A stretch of 64,000 bases of DNA, taken from contig NZ_CP043568.1 in the NCBI RefSeq assembly GCF_014076415.1, positions 1,922,001 to 1,986,000 of the forward strand, in the 5' to 3' direction. The translations under genes and the position numbers were made by a program. The stretch comes from Comamonas testosteroni. Lineage in GTDB: Bacteria > Pseudomonadota > Gammaproteobacteria > Burkholderiales > Burkholderiaceae_C. This document shows, piece by piece, positions 47,884 through 56,713 of the stretch (its first letter is position 1; the number at the start of each line of letters is the position of its first letter). The notes beneath the pieces are model-generated. The model ran no database searches, was not told the origin of the DNA, and saw only the letters and a program-made list of their open reading frames with translations.

Positions 47884-47913
47884 AAAAAAGCGCTACCTCG
47901 GTAGCGCTTTTTT
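47884..47913 (+). terminator. Intrinsic terminator of pbpG at the IS insertion point
   Basis: Stem AAAAAAGCGCTACC / GGTAGCGCTTTTTT with a two-base loop. The T-run doubles as part of the IS target duplication, and the hairpin itself was left intact. Confidence 0.9.
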
Positions 47914-47915
47914 AT

Positions 47916-49222
47916 GGTTCATCGAGGAATTCCGTGGAGATGAGCCCGTTCGTTTTGTAATCTGACGACAGCGAAGCTGACATCGGAGAACAAATCAAAT
48001 GCTGGACTCGAAGTTATTGCAGGCTCTTGGCGGCTGGGAGGGCTACGAGGTTGAACGTGTGCAGTGGCCCCAGGGCGATAGCCGCACCGTGTCGATCTAT
48101 CTGAAGCCGCAGGCCAGCGTCATGCATTGCGAACGCTGCGGTGCGCAGTGCAGCCAAGTCCATGAGACCACGACACGGCGCGTGCGCGATCTGGCATTGT
48201 TCGAGTACAAGGTGGTGCTGCATGTGCCGCGTCGGCGTCTGTGGTGCGATAGCTGTGGTGGCCCGCGCCTGGAGAAACTCAGCTGGCTCGGTCGCTACCA
48301 GCGCGTCACAGACCGTCTGGCACAGGCGTGCAGCCAGTTGCTTCGCAGCAGCAGCATCAAGGCAGTCGCGGCCTTCTTCGATCTTGGGTGGCACACGGTC
48401 AAGTCCATCGACAAGACCTTATTGCTGGCCACTACCGCGCAGCCGCAATGGGAGCGGATCGAGTACTTGGCAATGGACGAGTTTGCGTTGCACAAGGGCC
48501 ATCGCTACGCCACAGTCGTCATCGACCCCATCAGCCGGCAGGTGCTGTGGGTGGGGCAAGGGCGCTCACGCGAGACGGCCCGCCAGTTCTTCGAGCAGTT
48601 GCCCGTTGGCGTTGCCCAGCGCATTCGCGCGGTTGCTATCGACATGACTACTGCCTACGAGCTGGAGATCCAGGCCAACTGCCCCAACGCCGAGATCGTC
48701 TATGACCTGTTCCATGTCGTGGCCAAGTATGGCCGGGAGGTTATCGACCGAGTGCGTGTCGATCAGGCCAACTTGCTGCGCCAACAGCCCTTGGCGCGCA
48801 AGGTGCTCAAGTCCAGCCGCTGGTTGCTACTGCGCAATCGCAACAAGCTGCAGGCTCAACAAGCAGTGCAGCTCAAGGAGCTGCTGGCGGCCAATGAGCC
48901 ATTAATGGCGGTATACGTCTTGCGCGATGAGCTAAAACAGCTGTGGTTTTACCGTCGTCCGGCTTGGGCGCATCGCGCCTGGCAGCACTGGTGTGAGCAA
49001 GCGCGCCAAAGCGGTATTACAGCACTGAGCACCTTTGCTCAGCGCTTGCAAAGCTACCTGCACGGGATCATCGCCCGATGCCGGCATCCGTTGAACACAA
49101 GTGTTGTCGAGGGCATCAACAACACCATCAAGGTCATCAAGCGCCGGGCCTATGGCTACCGCGATCAGGACTATTTCTTTCTGAAGATTCGCGCAGCCTT
49201 CCCCGGTAATGCGCGATGAACC
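47916..49222 (+). mobile_element. ISL3-family insertion sequence, copy 2 (1,307 bp)
   Basis: Same ends as copy 1 (GGTTCATCGAGG and CGCGATGAACC). It is flanked by the duplication TTTTTTAT (47908-47915 and 49223-49230). It lies in the same orientation as copy 1, 40.9 kb away, with about eight base differences, so both insertions are recent. The preceding hairpin T-run is the target. Confidence 0.95.
47999..49219 (+). CDS. ISL3-family transposase (copy 2)
   Basis: 406 residues, 99 percent identical to copy 1, with the same zinc-finger region and DDE residues. Intact. It differs by Val for Ile in the N-terminal region (ASVMHC), Thr for Ala in DKTLL and Ile for Val in VVIDP. Confidence 0.95.
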   Translation: MLDSKLLQALGGWEGYEVERVQWPQGDSRTVSIYLKPQASVMHCERCGAQCSQVHETTTRRVRDLALFEYKVVLHVPRRRLWCDSCGGPRLEKLSWLGRYQRVTDRLAQACSQLLRSSSIKAVAAFFDLGWHTVKSIDKTLLLATTAQPQWERIEYLAMDEFALHKGHRYATVVIDPISRQVLWVGQGRSRETARQFFEQLPVGVAQRIRAVAIDMTTAYELEIQANCPNAEIVYDLFHVVAKYGREVIDRVRVDQANLLRQQPLARKVLKSSRWLLLRNRNKLQAQQAVQLKELLAANEPLMAVYVLRDELKQLWFYRRPAWAHRAWQHWCEQARQSGITALSTFAQRLQSYLHGIIARCRHPLNTSVVEGINNTIKVIKRRAYGYRDQDYFFLKIRAAFPGNAR

Positions 49223-49310
49223 TTTTTTATTGGGTCCATATCTGAAATGGCCTTCCAGCCCTTTTGCAGATTGCGAGATGAGCTCGCTCCAGTCATTGGA
49301 GCGAAGAGAT

Positions 49311-50144
49311 TCAGCCGTGCTGGCTGCGGCTATAGGGGTTGGCCGTTGCTTGAGCCGGGGCCGGGCGTGTGCCGCTGAAACCCAGCGCCACGGAAATTTC
49401 CTGAACCGTGGCCTGCAGCCTGGGGGCCCAGCTCTCATCAAGGCGGTCTGCAGGGGCAGAGATGGACAGGCCTGCAATCAGCTTGCTCTGGTCGTCGTAA
49501 ATGCCGGCGGCCATGCAGCGCACGCCCAATTCCAGCTCTTCGTTGTCGCGGGCAATGCCGTATTGGCGTACCTTGGCCAACTCATGTTCCAGGTCGCCCA
49601 GCTGGGTGATGCTGAAATGGGTCTTGCCTGGCAGGCCGGTGCGCATGGCGTAGGCGCGCACCTGCTGGGCGTCATCGGCCGCCAGAAACAGCTTGCCGTT
49701 GGAGGTCAGATGCAAAGGGGCATGGCCACCGATGGCGCGTACCACCTGCATGCCGGAGCGCTCGCTGTAGGCGCGTTCCACATAGACAATCTCGTCGCCC
49801 TGGCGCACGGACAGGCTGATGGGCTGCTGAATCTGCTTGTAAAGCTGACGCATGGGGGTCAGCGCCACTTCACGTACGTTCAGCCGGGCCTTGACCAGGT
49901 TGCCCAGTTCCAGAAAGCGCATGCCCAGGCGGTAGCTGCCTGATTCGGGGCGATCCACAAAGCGGCCCAGTGCAAGGTCATTGAGGATGCGGTGCGTGGT
50001 GGATGGATGCAGGCCCGTGCGTTCGCTGATCTCCTTCAAAGAAACCGCTTCCTCACGCGATGCCAGCACGTCGATCAACGTGAACATGCGTTCCAGAACC
50101 TGGACGCTGGGCTTTGCGGAGGCCGATAGGTCGTCTTTTTTCAT
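49311..50144 (-). CDS. IclR-family transcriptional regulator
   Basis: 277 residues. Winged helix near residues 12-75 (SVQVLERMFTLIDVLA, SLKEISERTGLHPSTTHRILNDL), then the ligand-binding domain with LTSNGKLFLAADD, ELELGVRCMAAGIYDDQSKLIAGLSISAPADR. The C-terminus has a Pro/Ala/Gln extension. No metabolic gene is next to it, so the effector cannot be guessed. The last genes of the 3' side were separated from it by the IS. Confidence 0.9.
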   Translation of the reverse strand: MKKDDLSASAKPSVQVLERMFTLIDVLASREEAVSLKEISERTGLHPSTTHRILNDLALGRFVDRPESGSYRLGMRFLELGNLVKARLNVREVALTPMRQLYKQIQQPISLSVRQGDEIVYVERAYSERSGMQVVRAIGGHAPLHLTSNGKLFLAADDAQQVRAYAMRTGLPGKTHFSITQLGDLEHELAKVRQYGIARDNEELELGVRCMAAGIYDDQSKLIAGLSISAPADRLDESWAPRLQATVQEISVALGFSGTRPAPAQATANPYSRSQHG

Positions 50145-50242
50145 GCGTTGGAGATACTTTGCGGGATGGGGGCATTCTAGCGGTGCTGCAGCCTTGCAGC
50201 CATGTCATCCGCTCATATATCCATGTGCAGTTTTTTGTGGCG

Positions 50243-51013
50243 TCACTCTTCAATTTGCGAGCGCACAATGCTCTGCCTGTCTACGCGTTGCCATAGCTCG
50301 CCCTGGCGAATCTCATGTGGCAAAAAGCTGGCCTTGTAGCGCATCTTCTGACTCTCGGAGATCCAGTAACCAAGATAGACATAAGGCAGGTTCATGGCCT
50401 TCGCCTGCTGAATTTGCCACAGCACATTGAAGGTGCCGTAGCTGGCGTGGTCTTCCGGATCGTAGAAGGTGTAGACCGCCGACAGCCCGTCCTCCAATAC
50501 GTCCAGAATGGAGAGCATTTTGAGTGTGCCGGGCTGGCCGTCTGCGCCCGGCTCGCGGAACTCGACCAATCGGGAGTTGACTCTGCTTTGCAGCAGAAAC
50601 TGCGTGTACTGGTCCACGCTGTCGTTGTCCATGCCGCCGCCGCTATGGCGGTGCTGCTGGTAGCGTAGGTAGAGCTGGTAGTGCTCGTCGGAGTAGTGCA
50701 GGCGCTGAATGGAGGCGACAAGTTGCCCATGCTGTTTTGCAGCGCGCCGCTGGCTGCGGCTGGGGCGAAACTCCTGGGCCAGAATTCGCAGGGGAACGCA
50801 GGCCTTGCAGCCATCGCAGTAGGGGCGATAGGTGAACATGCCGCTGCGCCTGAAGCCCAGCGTGACCAGTTCCGAATAGGTGGTGTTCTGAATCAGGTGA
50901 CTGGGTGTGGCGACCTGAGAACGTGCCAGCCGGCCCGGCAGATAGCTGCAGGGATAGGCTGCCGTGGCATAAAACTGCAGGGCATGTAGCGGGAGGTCGT
51001 TCGGGTGCGTCAT
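50243..51013 (-). CDS. bpt: Aspartate/glutamate leucyltransferase
   Basis: 256 residues. [34 protein letters not shown] (cysteine cluster CDGC.AC) and [13 protein letters not shown]. This Bpt family transfers leucine to N-terminal Asp or Glu, marking proteins for ClpAP. Its neighbour aat, 28 bp away, performs the related leucyl/phenylalanyl transfer, so both bacterial N-degron enzymes lie together on one strand. Confidence 0.93.
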   Translation of the reverse strand: MTHPNDLPLHALQFYATAAYPCSYLPGRLARSQVATPSHLIQNTTYSELVTLGFRRSGMFTYRPYCDGCKACVPLRILAQEFRPSRSQRRAAKQHGQLVASIQRLHYSDEHYQLYLRYQQHRHSGGGMDNDSVDQYTQFLLQSRVNSRLVEFREPGADGQPGTLKMLSILDVLEDGLSAVYTFYDPEDHASYGTFNVLWQIQQAKAMNLPYVYLGYWISESQKMRYKASFLPHEIRQGELWQRVDRQSIVRSQIEE

Positions 51014-51041
51014 GATCGGACTCGGCTGCAGATGCGGTGCG

Positions 51042-51791
51042 TCAAGCCTCAGTATGGCTCAGCAATTGTTCCCAGTATATGGGCCTGAATTGCCACTGCA
51101 TATCGGGCAGCTGGGCCTGGGCTTGAACGGTTCGGGCGAACTGTGCTCTTGTGACTTCTCGAGCTCCCATGAAAGACAGATGTGCGGTGGCCTGCTGGCA
51201 GTCGATCTGCGGCACCTGATGAGCCCTGCACAGGGCCACCAGCGCCGACAGTGCAATCTTGGAGGCATCGGTCTGCAGTGCGAACATGGATTCGCCAAAC
51301 ACAGCTCTGCCCAGCGCCACGCAGTAAAGGCCGCCAACCAGCTGGCCATCAATCCAGGTTTCCACGCTATGTGCAGCGCCTTGCTGATGCAGCTCGGTAT
51401 AGGCATCGACGATGGTTTGCACAATCCACGTACCGTCCTGTCCATCGCGCGGGGTCTGCGCGCAATGCTTCATCACCGCGGTAAAAGCGCTGTCGATGCG
51501 AATTTCACAGCGCGGATCATTGCGGAACTTCTGCAGTTTTTTGCGCAGACTGCGGTGCAGACGAAATTCGTCGGGGTGCAGGATCATGCGCGGGTTGGGA
51601 GACCACCAGAGCACCGGCTGTCCTTCGCTGAACCACGGGAAAATGCCTTGGCTGTAAGCAGTGCGAAGGCGTGCCGCATCCAGCGTATTGCCGGCGGCCA
51701 GCAGCCCGGGGATGGGATCCCGTTCCCCCCAGGTCTGATCGATGGGGGGGAATTCTTGTTCGGGCTGCAGCCAGGGCAGGGAGTGGGTCAT
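51042..51791 (-). CDS. aat: Leucyl/phenylalanyl-tRNA-protein transferase
   Basis: 249 residues. [75 protein letters not shown] and [18 protein letters not shown] are family signatures. It attaches Leu or Phe to N-terminal Arg or Lys. Likely one transcript with bpt. Confidence 0.95.
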   Translation of the reverse strand: MTHSLPWLQPEQEFPPIDQTWGERDPIPGLLAAGNTLDAARLRTAYSQGIFPWFSEGQPVLWWSPNPRMILHPDEFRLHRSLRKKLQKFRNDPRCEIRIDSAFTAVMKHCAQTPRDGQDGTWIVQTIVDAYTELHQQGAAHSVETWIDGQLVGGLYCVALGRAVFGESMFALQTDASKIALSALVALCRAHQVPQIDCQQATAHLSFMGAREVTRAQFARTVQAQAQLPDMQWQFRPIYWEQLLSHTEA

Positions 51792-52397
51792 TGGCAGTGG
51801 GAGTGGATGGACTGCCCTTAGTCTTGCACAGACTGAAGCGGTTTTGCGCGTCGCGGTAGATGACGGGTGCTGGCGTAATCCCGCTGTTGGAGGCAGAAAT
51901 GAAAAATGTCCGCTGTCAAGTCTTTGATGTAGACGGACAGTTCCGTAAAAGGTCTTATGGAATAACAGGTTAGTCCATATTTTGGTCGCTACGTATCCTT
52001 GCTGATTTGCGAGCTAGGTGCCACATAGGCGCTTTGCAGTGGCAAACGTAAGGATGTCTCAGCGAGCAAAGTCGCATCATCAAAGTTTCGGTCTATCACC
52101 ATCTTCCTACAGAAGGCAGTTCGAGAAGGGCGTTTATCGTGTTTGCCCCCCCAATCTGCCAATCGATAGCTCGCACCGTCGAAGCCGATGATGCGGGCGA
52201 TCCATTTCGATGTGGCATTTGCGCCTGCGTCCGGTGATGTTGGCCGCGTGTGTCCTGTGCCAATGGGATCGCGCCCATGGGGCGCTTGCGCAACGCGAAG
52301 GCTGAGGCGGGCGGTAGGATGCTCTCGAAGCGTTCGCCCCAACGAGGTCTGCTTCTATGGGGCATGCCAGTGCAAGCGACTGCTGGAGGCGCAGTAA
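51792..52397. other. 606-bp region with no recognised gene
   Basis: Short frames on both strands show no family I recognise. A 117-codon minus-strand frame (51989-52342) has mixed composition and no ribosome site. It begins the accessory part of the window and may hold an eroded mobile remnant. Confidence 0.5.
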
Positions 52398-53300
52398 TCA
52401 CATGGGAGCCGTGTCGATGGGTTGTTCAGGCTCGGCACGCGAGCAGTACTGCTCTACCCACTTCACGGACTGAGCGATGCCTCCGAATGGAAAGAAATGC
52501 AGGCTCACCTTTCCATGTGCTTCGGTCAGGCGGGTGGTCAGACGATCCACAAAGAGATCCGGGCCTGCTATGCCGAACAGCTTGCTGATCGAGATGCCGT
52601 ACTTGGACAACATCGACGCGCATGCGCTAACGCCACACAAGGCGGCATAGCGCGCCAGCACCGCCACGCCTGCAGGGCCCGGCACGCCCACGCGTACGGG
52701 ATGTTCGACGCCACGCCCGCGCAGGGCTTCCAGCCAGGCCAGCACGATGTCGGCATCGAAGGCAAATTGCGTGACGATCAAGGGCGCCATGCCGCGCCCT
52801 TCGATGCAGCGACACTTGTGTTCGAGCACTTTCCAACGATCAGATGTGCTCATGACCGGATGGCCCTCGGGATGGCCACCCACGCCGACCATCTGAATGC
52901 CCGAGCGCTCGAACACGCCTGATTCGATCAGTGAGGAGCTGTCGGCAAACGGCCCCAGCGGGGTGGACGGATCTCCAGCGATCACGAAGCAACGCTTGAC
53001 GCCGGCTTCCGCGACCGCGCGCTGGATGAACGACTCCAGTTTTGCGAACGAGGCGATACGGCGTGCAGCGAGGTGAGGCATGGGCTCAAAGCCGAGTCCG
53101 CGAACGGCCTGCGCTGCGGCCAGTCGCGCGTCGTTGTCCTGGTTCGCCAGGTAGGGAATGGAAATGGTTGACCCGGGCAATACACGCGGCGCCGCTGCGG
53201 TCAGCGCAGAGATATCCTTCGCGTTGACCTCTAACGAATAGGCGTCGGTGATGTTGCCGATGGGCTTGGACTTGTCGGAATGAAGCAAGGGGCTTGCCAT
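52398..53300 (-). CDS. Methylenetetrahydrofolate reductase-like protein
   Basis: 300 residues from ATG at 53300 (MASPLLHSDKSKPIG). A GTG start at 53417 would overlap queH, and no ribosome site decides. A MetF-type barrel is suggested by DAYSLEVNAKDISALTAAA, IPYLANQDNDARLAAAQAV, GFEPMPHLAARRI, CFVIAGDPSTPLGPF, VTQFAFDADIVLAWLEALRG and FPFGGIAQSVKWV. Similar proteins occur with tetrahydrofolate-dependent O- or N-demethylation genes rather than methionine synthesis. Here there is no metE or metH next to it. Moderate certainty of family, low of role. Confidence 0.75.
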   Translation of the reverse strand: MASPLLHSDKSKPIGNITDAYSLEVNAKDISALTAAAPRVLPGSTISIPYLANQDNDARLAAAQAVRGLGFEPMPHLAARRIASFAKLESFIQRAVAEAGVKRCFVIAGDPSTPLGPFADSSSLIESGVFERSGIQMVGVGGHPEGHPVMSTSDRWKVLEHKCRCIEGRGMAPLIVTQFAFDADIVLAWLEALRGRGVEHPVRVGVPGPAGVAVLARYAALCGVSACASMLSKYGISISKLFGIAGPDLFVDRLTTRLTEAHGKVSLHFFPFGGIAQSVKWVEQYCSRAEPEQPIDTAPM

Positions 53301-53391
53301 ATCTGGCGACTGTTGGGAGAGTTCCGACCCGCCAGCGCTGATCGGGTCGGTTGGAAGCCATGGAGCGGCATCGCTCACCCGGCAAGGCGCG

Positions 53392-54060
53392 TCAATCTTT
53401 GGGGGGCTGTTCGTCACCGTAGAACGTCACGCCGAGCTGGATGCGCTCGCGGCCGCTTTCCACGCGGTGGCGGTTCGTGTCGCGCAGCGAGTAGACGCAG
53501 CCGCAGTATTCCTGTTGGTAGAAGTTCTCGCGCTTGCTGATCTCGATCATGCGCGCCGAGCCGCCGCCCTTGCGCCAGTTGTATTCCCAGTACATCAGGC
53601 CAGAGTACTTGGCCGCCGCACGCACGCCGCAGTCATTGATCTGCTGCATGTTCTTCCAGCGCGAGATGCCCAGGGAACTGGTGATCACCGGAAAGCCGTG
53701 CTCATGCGCATACAGCGCCGTGCGCTCGAAACGCATGTCGAAGCACATGGTGCAGCGCACGCCGCGTTCGGGCTCGTGCTCCATGCCCTTGGCGCGCTCG
53801 AACCAGTTGTCCCGGTCGTAGTCCGCATCGACGAAGGGCACGCCGAACTGCTCCGCGAAGCGGATGTTCTCGTTCTTGCGCAGCTCGTATTCCTTGAGCG
53901 GATGAATGTTGGGGTTGTAGAAAAAGATGGTGTAGTCAATGCCCGAGGCCAGCATGGCCTCCATGACCTCGCCTGAGCACGGCGCGCAGCACGAATGCAG
54001 CAGCACCTTGTCGTGGCCTCCGGGCAGCGCAAGCGCTTTGCGTTCGACGGTGGTGTTCAT
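53392..54060 (-). CDS. queH: Epoxyqueuosine reductase QueH
   Basis: 222 residues. CCAPCSGEV near residue 24, [38 protein letters not shown] and the C-terminal CGCVYSLRD: the cysteine pairs match QueH (formerly DUF208), which reduces epoxyqueuosine in tRNA. Its ATG overlaps the stop of the LysR fragment. Confidence 0.9.
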   Translation of the reverse strand: MNTTVERKALALPGGHDKVLLHSCCAPCSGEVMEAMLASGIDYTIFFYNPNIHPLKEYELRKNENIRFAEQFGVPFVDADYDRDNWFERAKGMEHEPERGVRCTMCFDMRFERTALYAHEHGFPVITSSLGISRWKNMQQINDCGVRAAAKYSGLMYWEYNWRKGGGSARMIEISKRENFYQQEYCGCVYSLRDTNRHRVESGRERIQLGVTFYGDEQPPKD

Positions 54061-54557
54061 CCCTTGGCTCCTTGGGCAATAGCGGTGGTGGCAGTTGCAG
54101 GCTGGCGGGCCAGTTCGACGAAGGCCCGCACGTAGTCAATGGCGGTATCCGCCTCGCGTGCGCCCAGGAAGATCTGCTTGGCAATACCGCGCGCGCCCAG
54201 CCGCACAGGCACCACGTCCATCCTGGCCGCATATTCCTCGACCAGCCAGCGCGGCAGCGCGGCGACACCGCGGCCGCTGGCCACCATCTGCACCATGATG
54301 TCGGTGGTTTCGATGGCTTTGTGGCGCTTGGGCGTCACGCCGGCCGGCAACAGGAACTGGCTGTAGATGTCCAGGCGTTCGATGTCCACGGGGTAACTGA
54401 TGAGCACTTCCCGGGTCAGCTGCTGGGGCTTCACGTAGGCCGTAGAAGCCAGGGGGTGGTCTTTGGCCACGACCAGCACCTGCTCGTAGTCGAACACGGG
54501 TTCGAACTTCAGCCCCGGCTTGAACAGCGTGTTGATTTCCACCCAGAAGTGACCCAC
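54057..54557 (-). pseudogene. LysR-family regulator, C-terminal fragment cut by an IS
   Basis: The part from about FKPGLKFEPVFDYEQVLVVAKDHPLAS to the stop is a LysR substrate-binding domain (TTDIMVQMVASGRGVAALPRWLVEEY). The N-terminal DNA-binding domain is missing. The first codons (MGHFWVEIN) are read from an inverted repeat at the IS edge. No N-terminal LysR half is found on the other side of the IS, so sequence was also deleted or rearranged. ATGA overlap with queH suggests an old operon. Confidence 0.8.
54530..54555 (-). repeat. Outer inverted repeat, left copy
   Basis: 26 bp beginning TGTTGATTTCCAC matches, at 24 of 26 bases, the right copy at 56182-56207. The pair encloses the IS3-family element. 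Confidence 0.75.
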
Positions 54558-54573
54558 TAGCCCCCGGTGGGGG

Positions 54574-56173
54574 TGCGGATAAAAACTTGGACTGGTTTTA
54601 TGCGGCTAGGCCAAGTTTGTGCCGGTATTCCACAGGACTTAAACGTCCCAGAGATACCTTGATACGTTTTTCGTTGTACCAACGAATGTACGCATCGACA
54701 GCTTCAATGAACTGCTCAATCGTTGTTGATTGCCAGTTGTTGGGATAGAACAGCTCCATCTTTAGCCTTCCAAAAAAGCCTTCGCACGCAGCGTTGTCTG
54801 GTGAGCACCCTTTGCGAGACATCGAGCGAGTCAACTTTGCATCATGGACCCTCGAGAGCCAGCCTGGCCAGCGGTAGTGAGCTCCACGATCAGAATGAAT
54901 CACAGGGCGGCTCTCGCTGCCTTGAACAGCATCAATGGCCGCATCCAGCATTGTGTTGACGAGATGTGCGTTGGGATGAGTCCCAATCGACCAGCTCACC
55001 ACCAGCCCGTCAAAGCAATCAATGACTGGCGACAGGTAAACCTTGCCAGCAGGAATCTGGAGTTCAGTAATGTCGGTGAGCCACTTCTCATTGGGCGCAG
55101 CGGCACGGAAGTCTCGATTGATGAGGTTTTGCGGGGCGGCACCTATCTCTCCAAGGTAGGAGTTATATCTGCGGCGTTTGGGCTTGGCCACGATCAACCC
55201 CTCCTGCTTCATCAGCCGACGAACCACCTTCTCTGAGATGCCCGTGCACTCCTTGAGCAGAGATGCCTGCACCCTGCGATATCCATAGCAACGGTAGTTG
55301 TTGTCGAAGATCTCTGTGATGCTTCGGCGTAAATCAACGTATTTGTCAGCCAGCTTCAGCCGAGCACGATGGTAAAAATACGAGCTTCTAGCAAGGCCAA
55401 CAAGAGAAAGCAGTTCTGGCAATTCATACTGCCCGTGCAACGCTTCAACCAGCACAGCCTTATCTTTGTTTGCCAGCCTATGCAGATCAATGTCAGCCCC
55501 ATTTTTTAAGATTTCATGGGCCTGCTTGAGAAGCTCACGTTCTATCTTCAGCCGCCGAACATCCTGGCGCAATGATTCAACTTGGCGCCTGAGTGCTGCT
55601 TCATCCAACACTGGCGATCGCTTTGGACTGTGTTTCATTGAGGCTGGGGCACAAGGGCCAAGCAACTGATTTTTCCAGTTGTACAAGGTCCCCCTACACA
55701 CCCCTAACTTGTCCGCAATCTGCTGTGCACTTGATCGACGGGCACACAGCTGCACCACGCCCTCACACATCAAGGCATCAGGCTTTGTAGCCGGCCAAGA
55801 TCTGCCTACTCTCGATTTGCAGGTGTCAGGGCAGTCTTGCCGAACCCACGCAGTCAACGTTCCTCGACCCGGATAACCCAAAGCCCTCATCGTTGCAGCA
55901 ATACAGCGATCATGGGCGAGGTAATGAGCAATAGCCACCTGCCTTTGCTGCAGCGAATATTTTGGTGCTCTTGGAGCTTGGCTTGCTGGCAAATCCTGAT
56001 GCTTCAGGTAGTGCTGATACCAGCCTTTCAATGCGTTCTTGGTTGGGTACCCCAACTGGCGAATCGTGGCTCTGACACGCAAGCCAAGCTTGATGTAAAG
56101 CGCAACTGCACGAATCCTGTCTGCGTATGAGTACATGAACTACCTCCCCTGGTAGTCCAAGTTTTTGTCCGCA
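54574..56173 (-). mobile_element. IS3-family insertion sequence (about 1.6 kb)
   Basis: Bounded by 20-bp inverted repeats, TGCGGATAAAAACTTGGACT at the left and the complement of TGCGGACAAAAACTTGGACT at the right (19 of 20 match). Carries one transposase frame. No convincing target duplication directly outside these ends. It lies between a second pair of inverted repeats, so the true ends may be the outer pair. Confidence 0.85.
54598..56136 (-). CDS. IS3-family transposase, single-frame
   Basis: 512 residues. Two HTH regions in the N-terminal part (ATIRQLGYPTKNALKGWYQHY and ATMRALGYPGRGTLTAWV), a coiled segment (LRRQVESLRQDVRRLKIERELLKQAHEIL), the HTH_21 part (ISEKVVRRLMKQEGLIVAKPKRRRYNSY) and the DDE core (WLTDITEL, HSDRGAHYR, GCEGFFGRLKMELFY). 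Most IS3 elements split this over two frames joined by -1 frameshifting, but here it is one continuous frame. Confidence 0.93.
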   Translation of the reverse strand: MYSYADRIRAVALYIKLGLRVRATIRQLGYPTKNALKGWYQHYLKHQDLPASQAPRAPKYSLQQRQVAIAHYLAHDRCIAATMRALGYPGRGTLTAWVRQDCPDTCKSRVGRSWPATKPDALMCEGVVQLCARRSSAQQIADKLGVCRGTLYNWKNQLLGPCAPASMKHSPKRSPVLDEAALRRQVESLRQDVRRLKIERELLKQAHEILKNGADIDLHRLANKDKAVLVEALHGQYELPELLSLVGLARSSYFYHRARLKLADKYVDLRRSITEIFDNNYRCYGYRRVQASLLKECTGISEKVVRRLMKQEGLIVAKPKRRRYNSYLGEIGAAPQNLINRDFRAAAPNEKWLTDITELQIPAGKVYLSPVIDCFDGLVVSWSIGTHPNAHLVNTMLDAAIDAVQGSESRPVIHSDRGAHYRWPGWLSRVHDAKLTRSMSRKGCSPDNAACEGFFGRLKMELFYPNNWQSTTIEQFIEAVDAYIRWYNEKRIKVSLGRLSPVEYRHKLGLAA

Positions 56174-56181
56174 TCCCCGGC

Positions 56182-56207
56182 GGGTCAGTTCTGCGTGGAA
56201 ATCAACA
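56182..56207 (+). repeat. Outer inverted repeat, right copy
   Basis: 26 bp ending GTGGAAATCAACA, partner of 54530-54555. Sequence outside the two copies shows no matching target duplication. Confidence 0.75.
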
Positions 56208-56713
56208 GCCTAGATTCATTGAGATGCATCAAAGCAGTCTATCGGCGACAACGCACCTCGTCGTCTGCGTGAACTCTAAGGCAGACCCTAAAGGGGCGAG
56301 GGAGACACTTTCGGCGGTGCATCTCAACACTCTGCGCAGTGCGGTTGTATTAGACCTAGGGTTCAGCCGTGCAGTCCAAGAACTCGCAAAGCAGCGTCAC
56401 CTCTACTACGAGCCGAATGTAATGACCTCAGCTGAAACGTCCTGGGTTGAAACCACTATCAGAGGCCAAGAACGATCAGTGTTGTAGCCTGACCCCTCGA
56501 AGTATCTGGTGTTTGCCATGCGCCCATTTGGGCTTACCCCATGAGCTGCGCCGTGCAGAGAACATCATCGCTAAACCACTTCGATGATGACTCAAGTCAT
56601 TTCCCCTTGGCGAGCAGGATGGCATCACACGGGCAGGTTGCACCCAGCCATAGGACATAGGCTCTGAAGCCGCGCCCATTTCAGCTGGCGTGCAAACCGC
56701 CGAGCAACCATAC
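56208..56713. other. Remnant region between the IS and the ptx operon
   Basis: An 87-codon frame at 56224-56487 (starts MHQSSLSATTHLVVCVN) has a vaguely LysR-effector-like composition (AVVLDLGFSRAVQELAKQRH) but no start signals and no full domain. Nothing else is recognisable. It looks like eroded sequence at the edge of an acquired block. Confidence 0.4.

Noticed and set aside
49209..49943. 244-codon frame starting in the second IS end
   Set aside because: It runs antisense to the IclR gene and is only a shadow; unlike copy 1, no gene half is restored.
51989..52342. 117-codon minus-strand frame before the MetF-like gene
   Set aside because: No start signals and no recognised domain; overlapping frames of equal quality exist on both strands.
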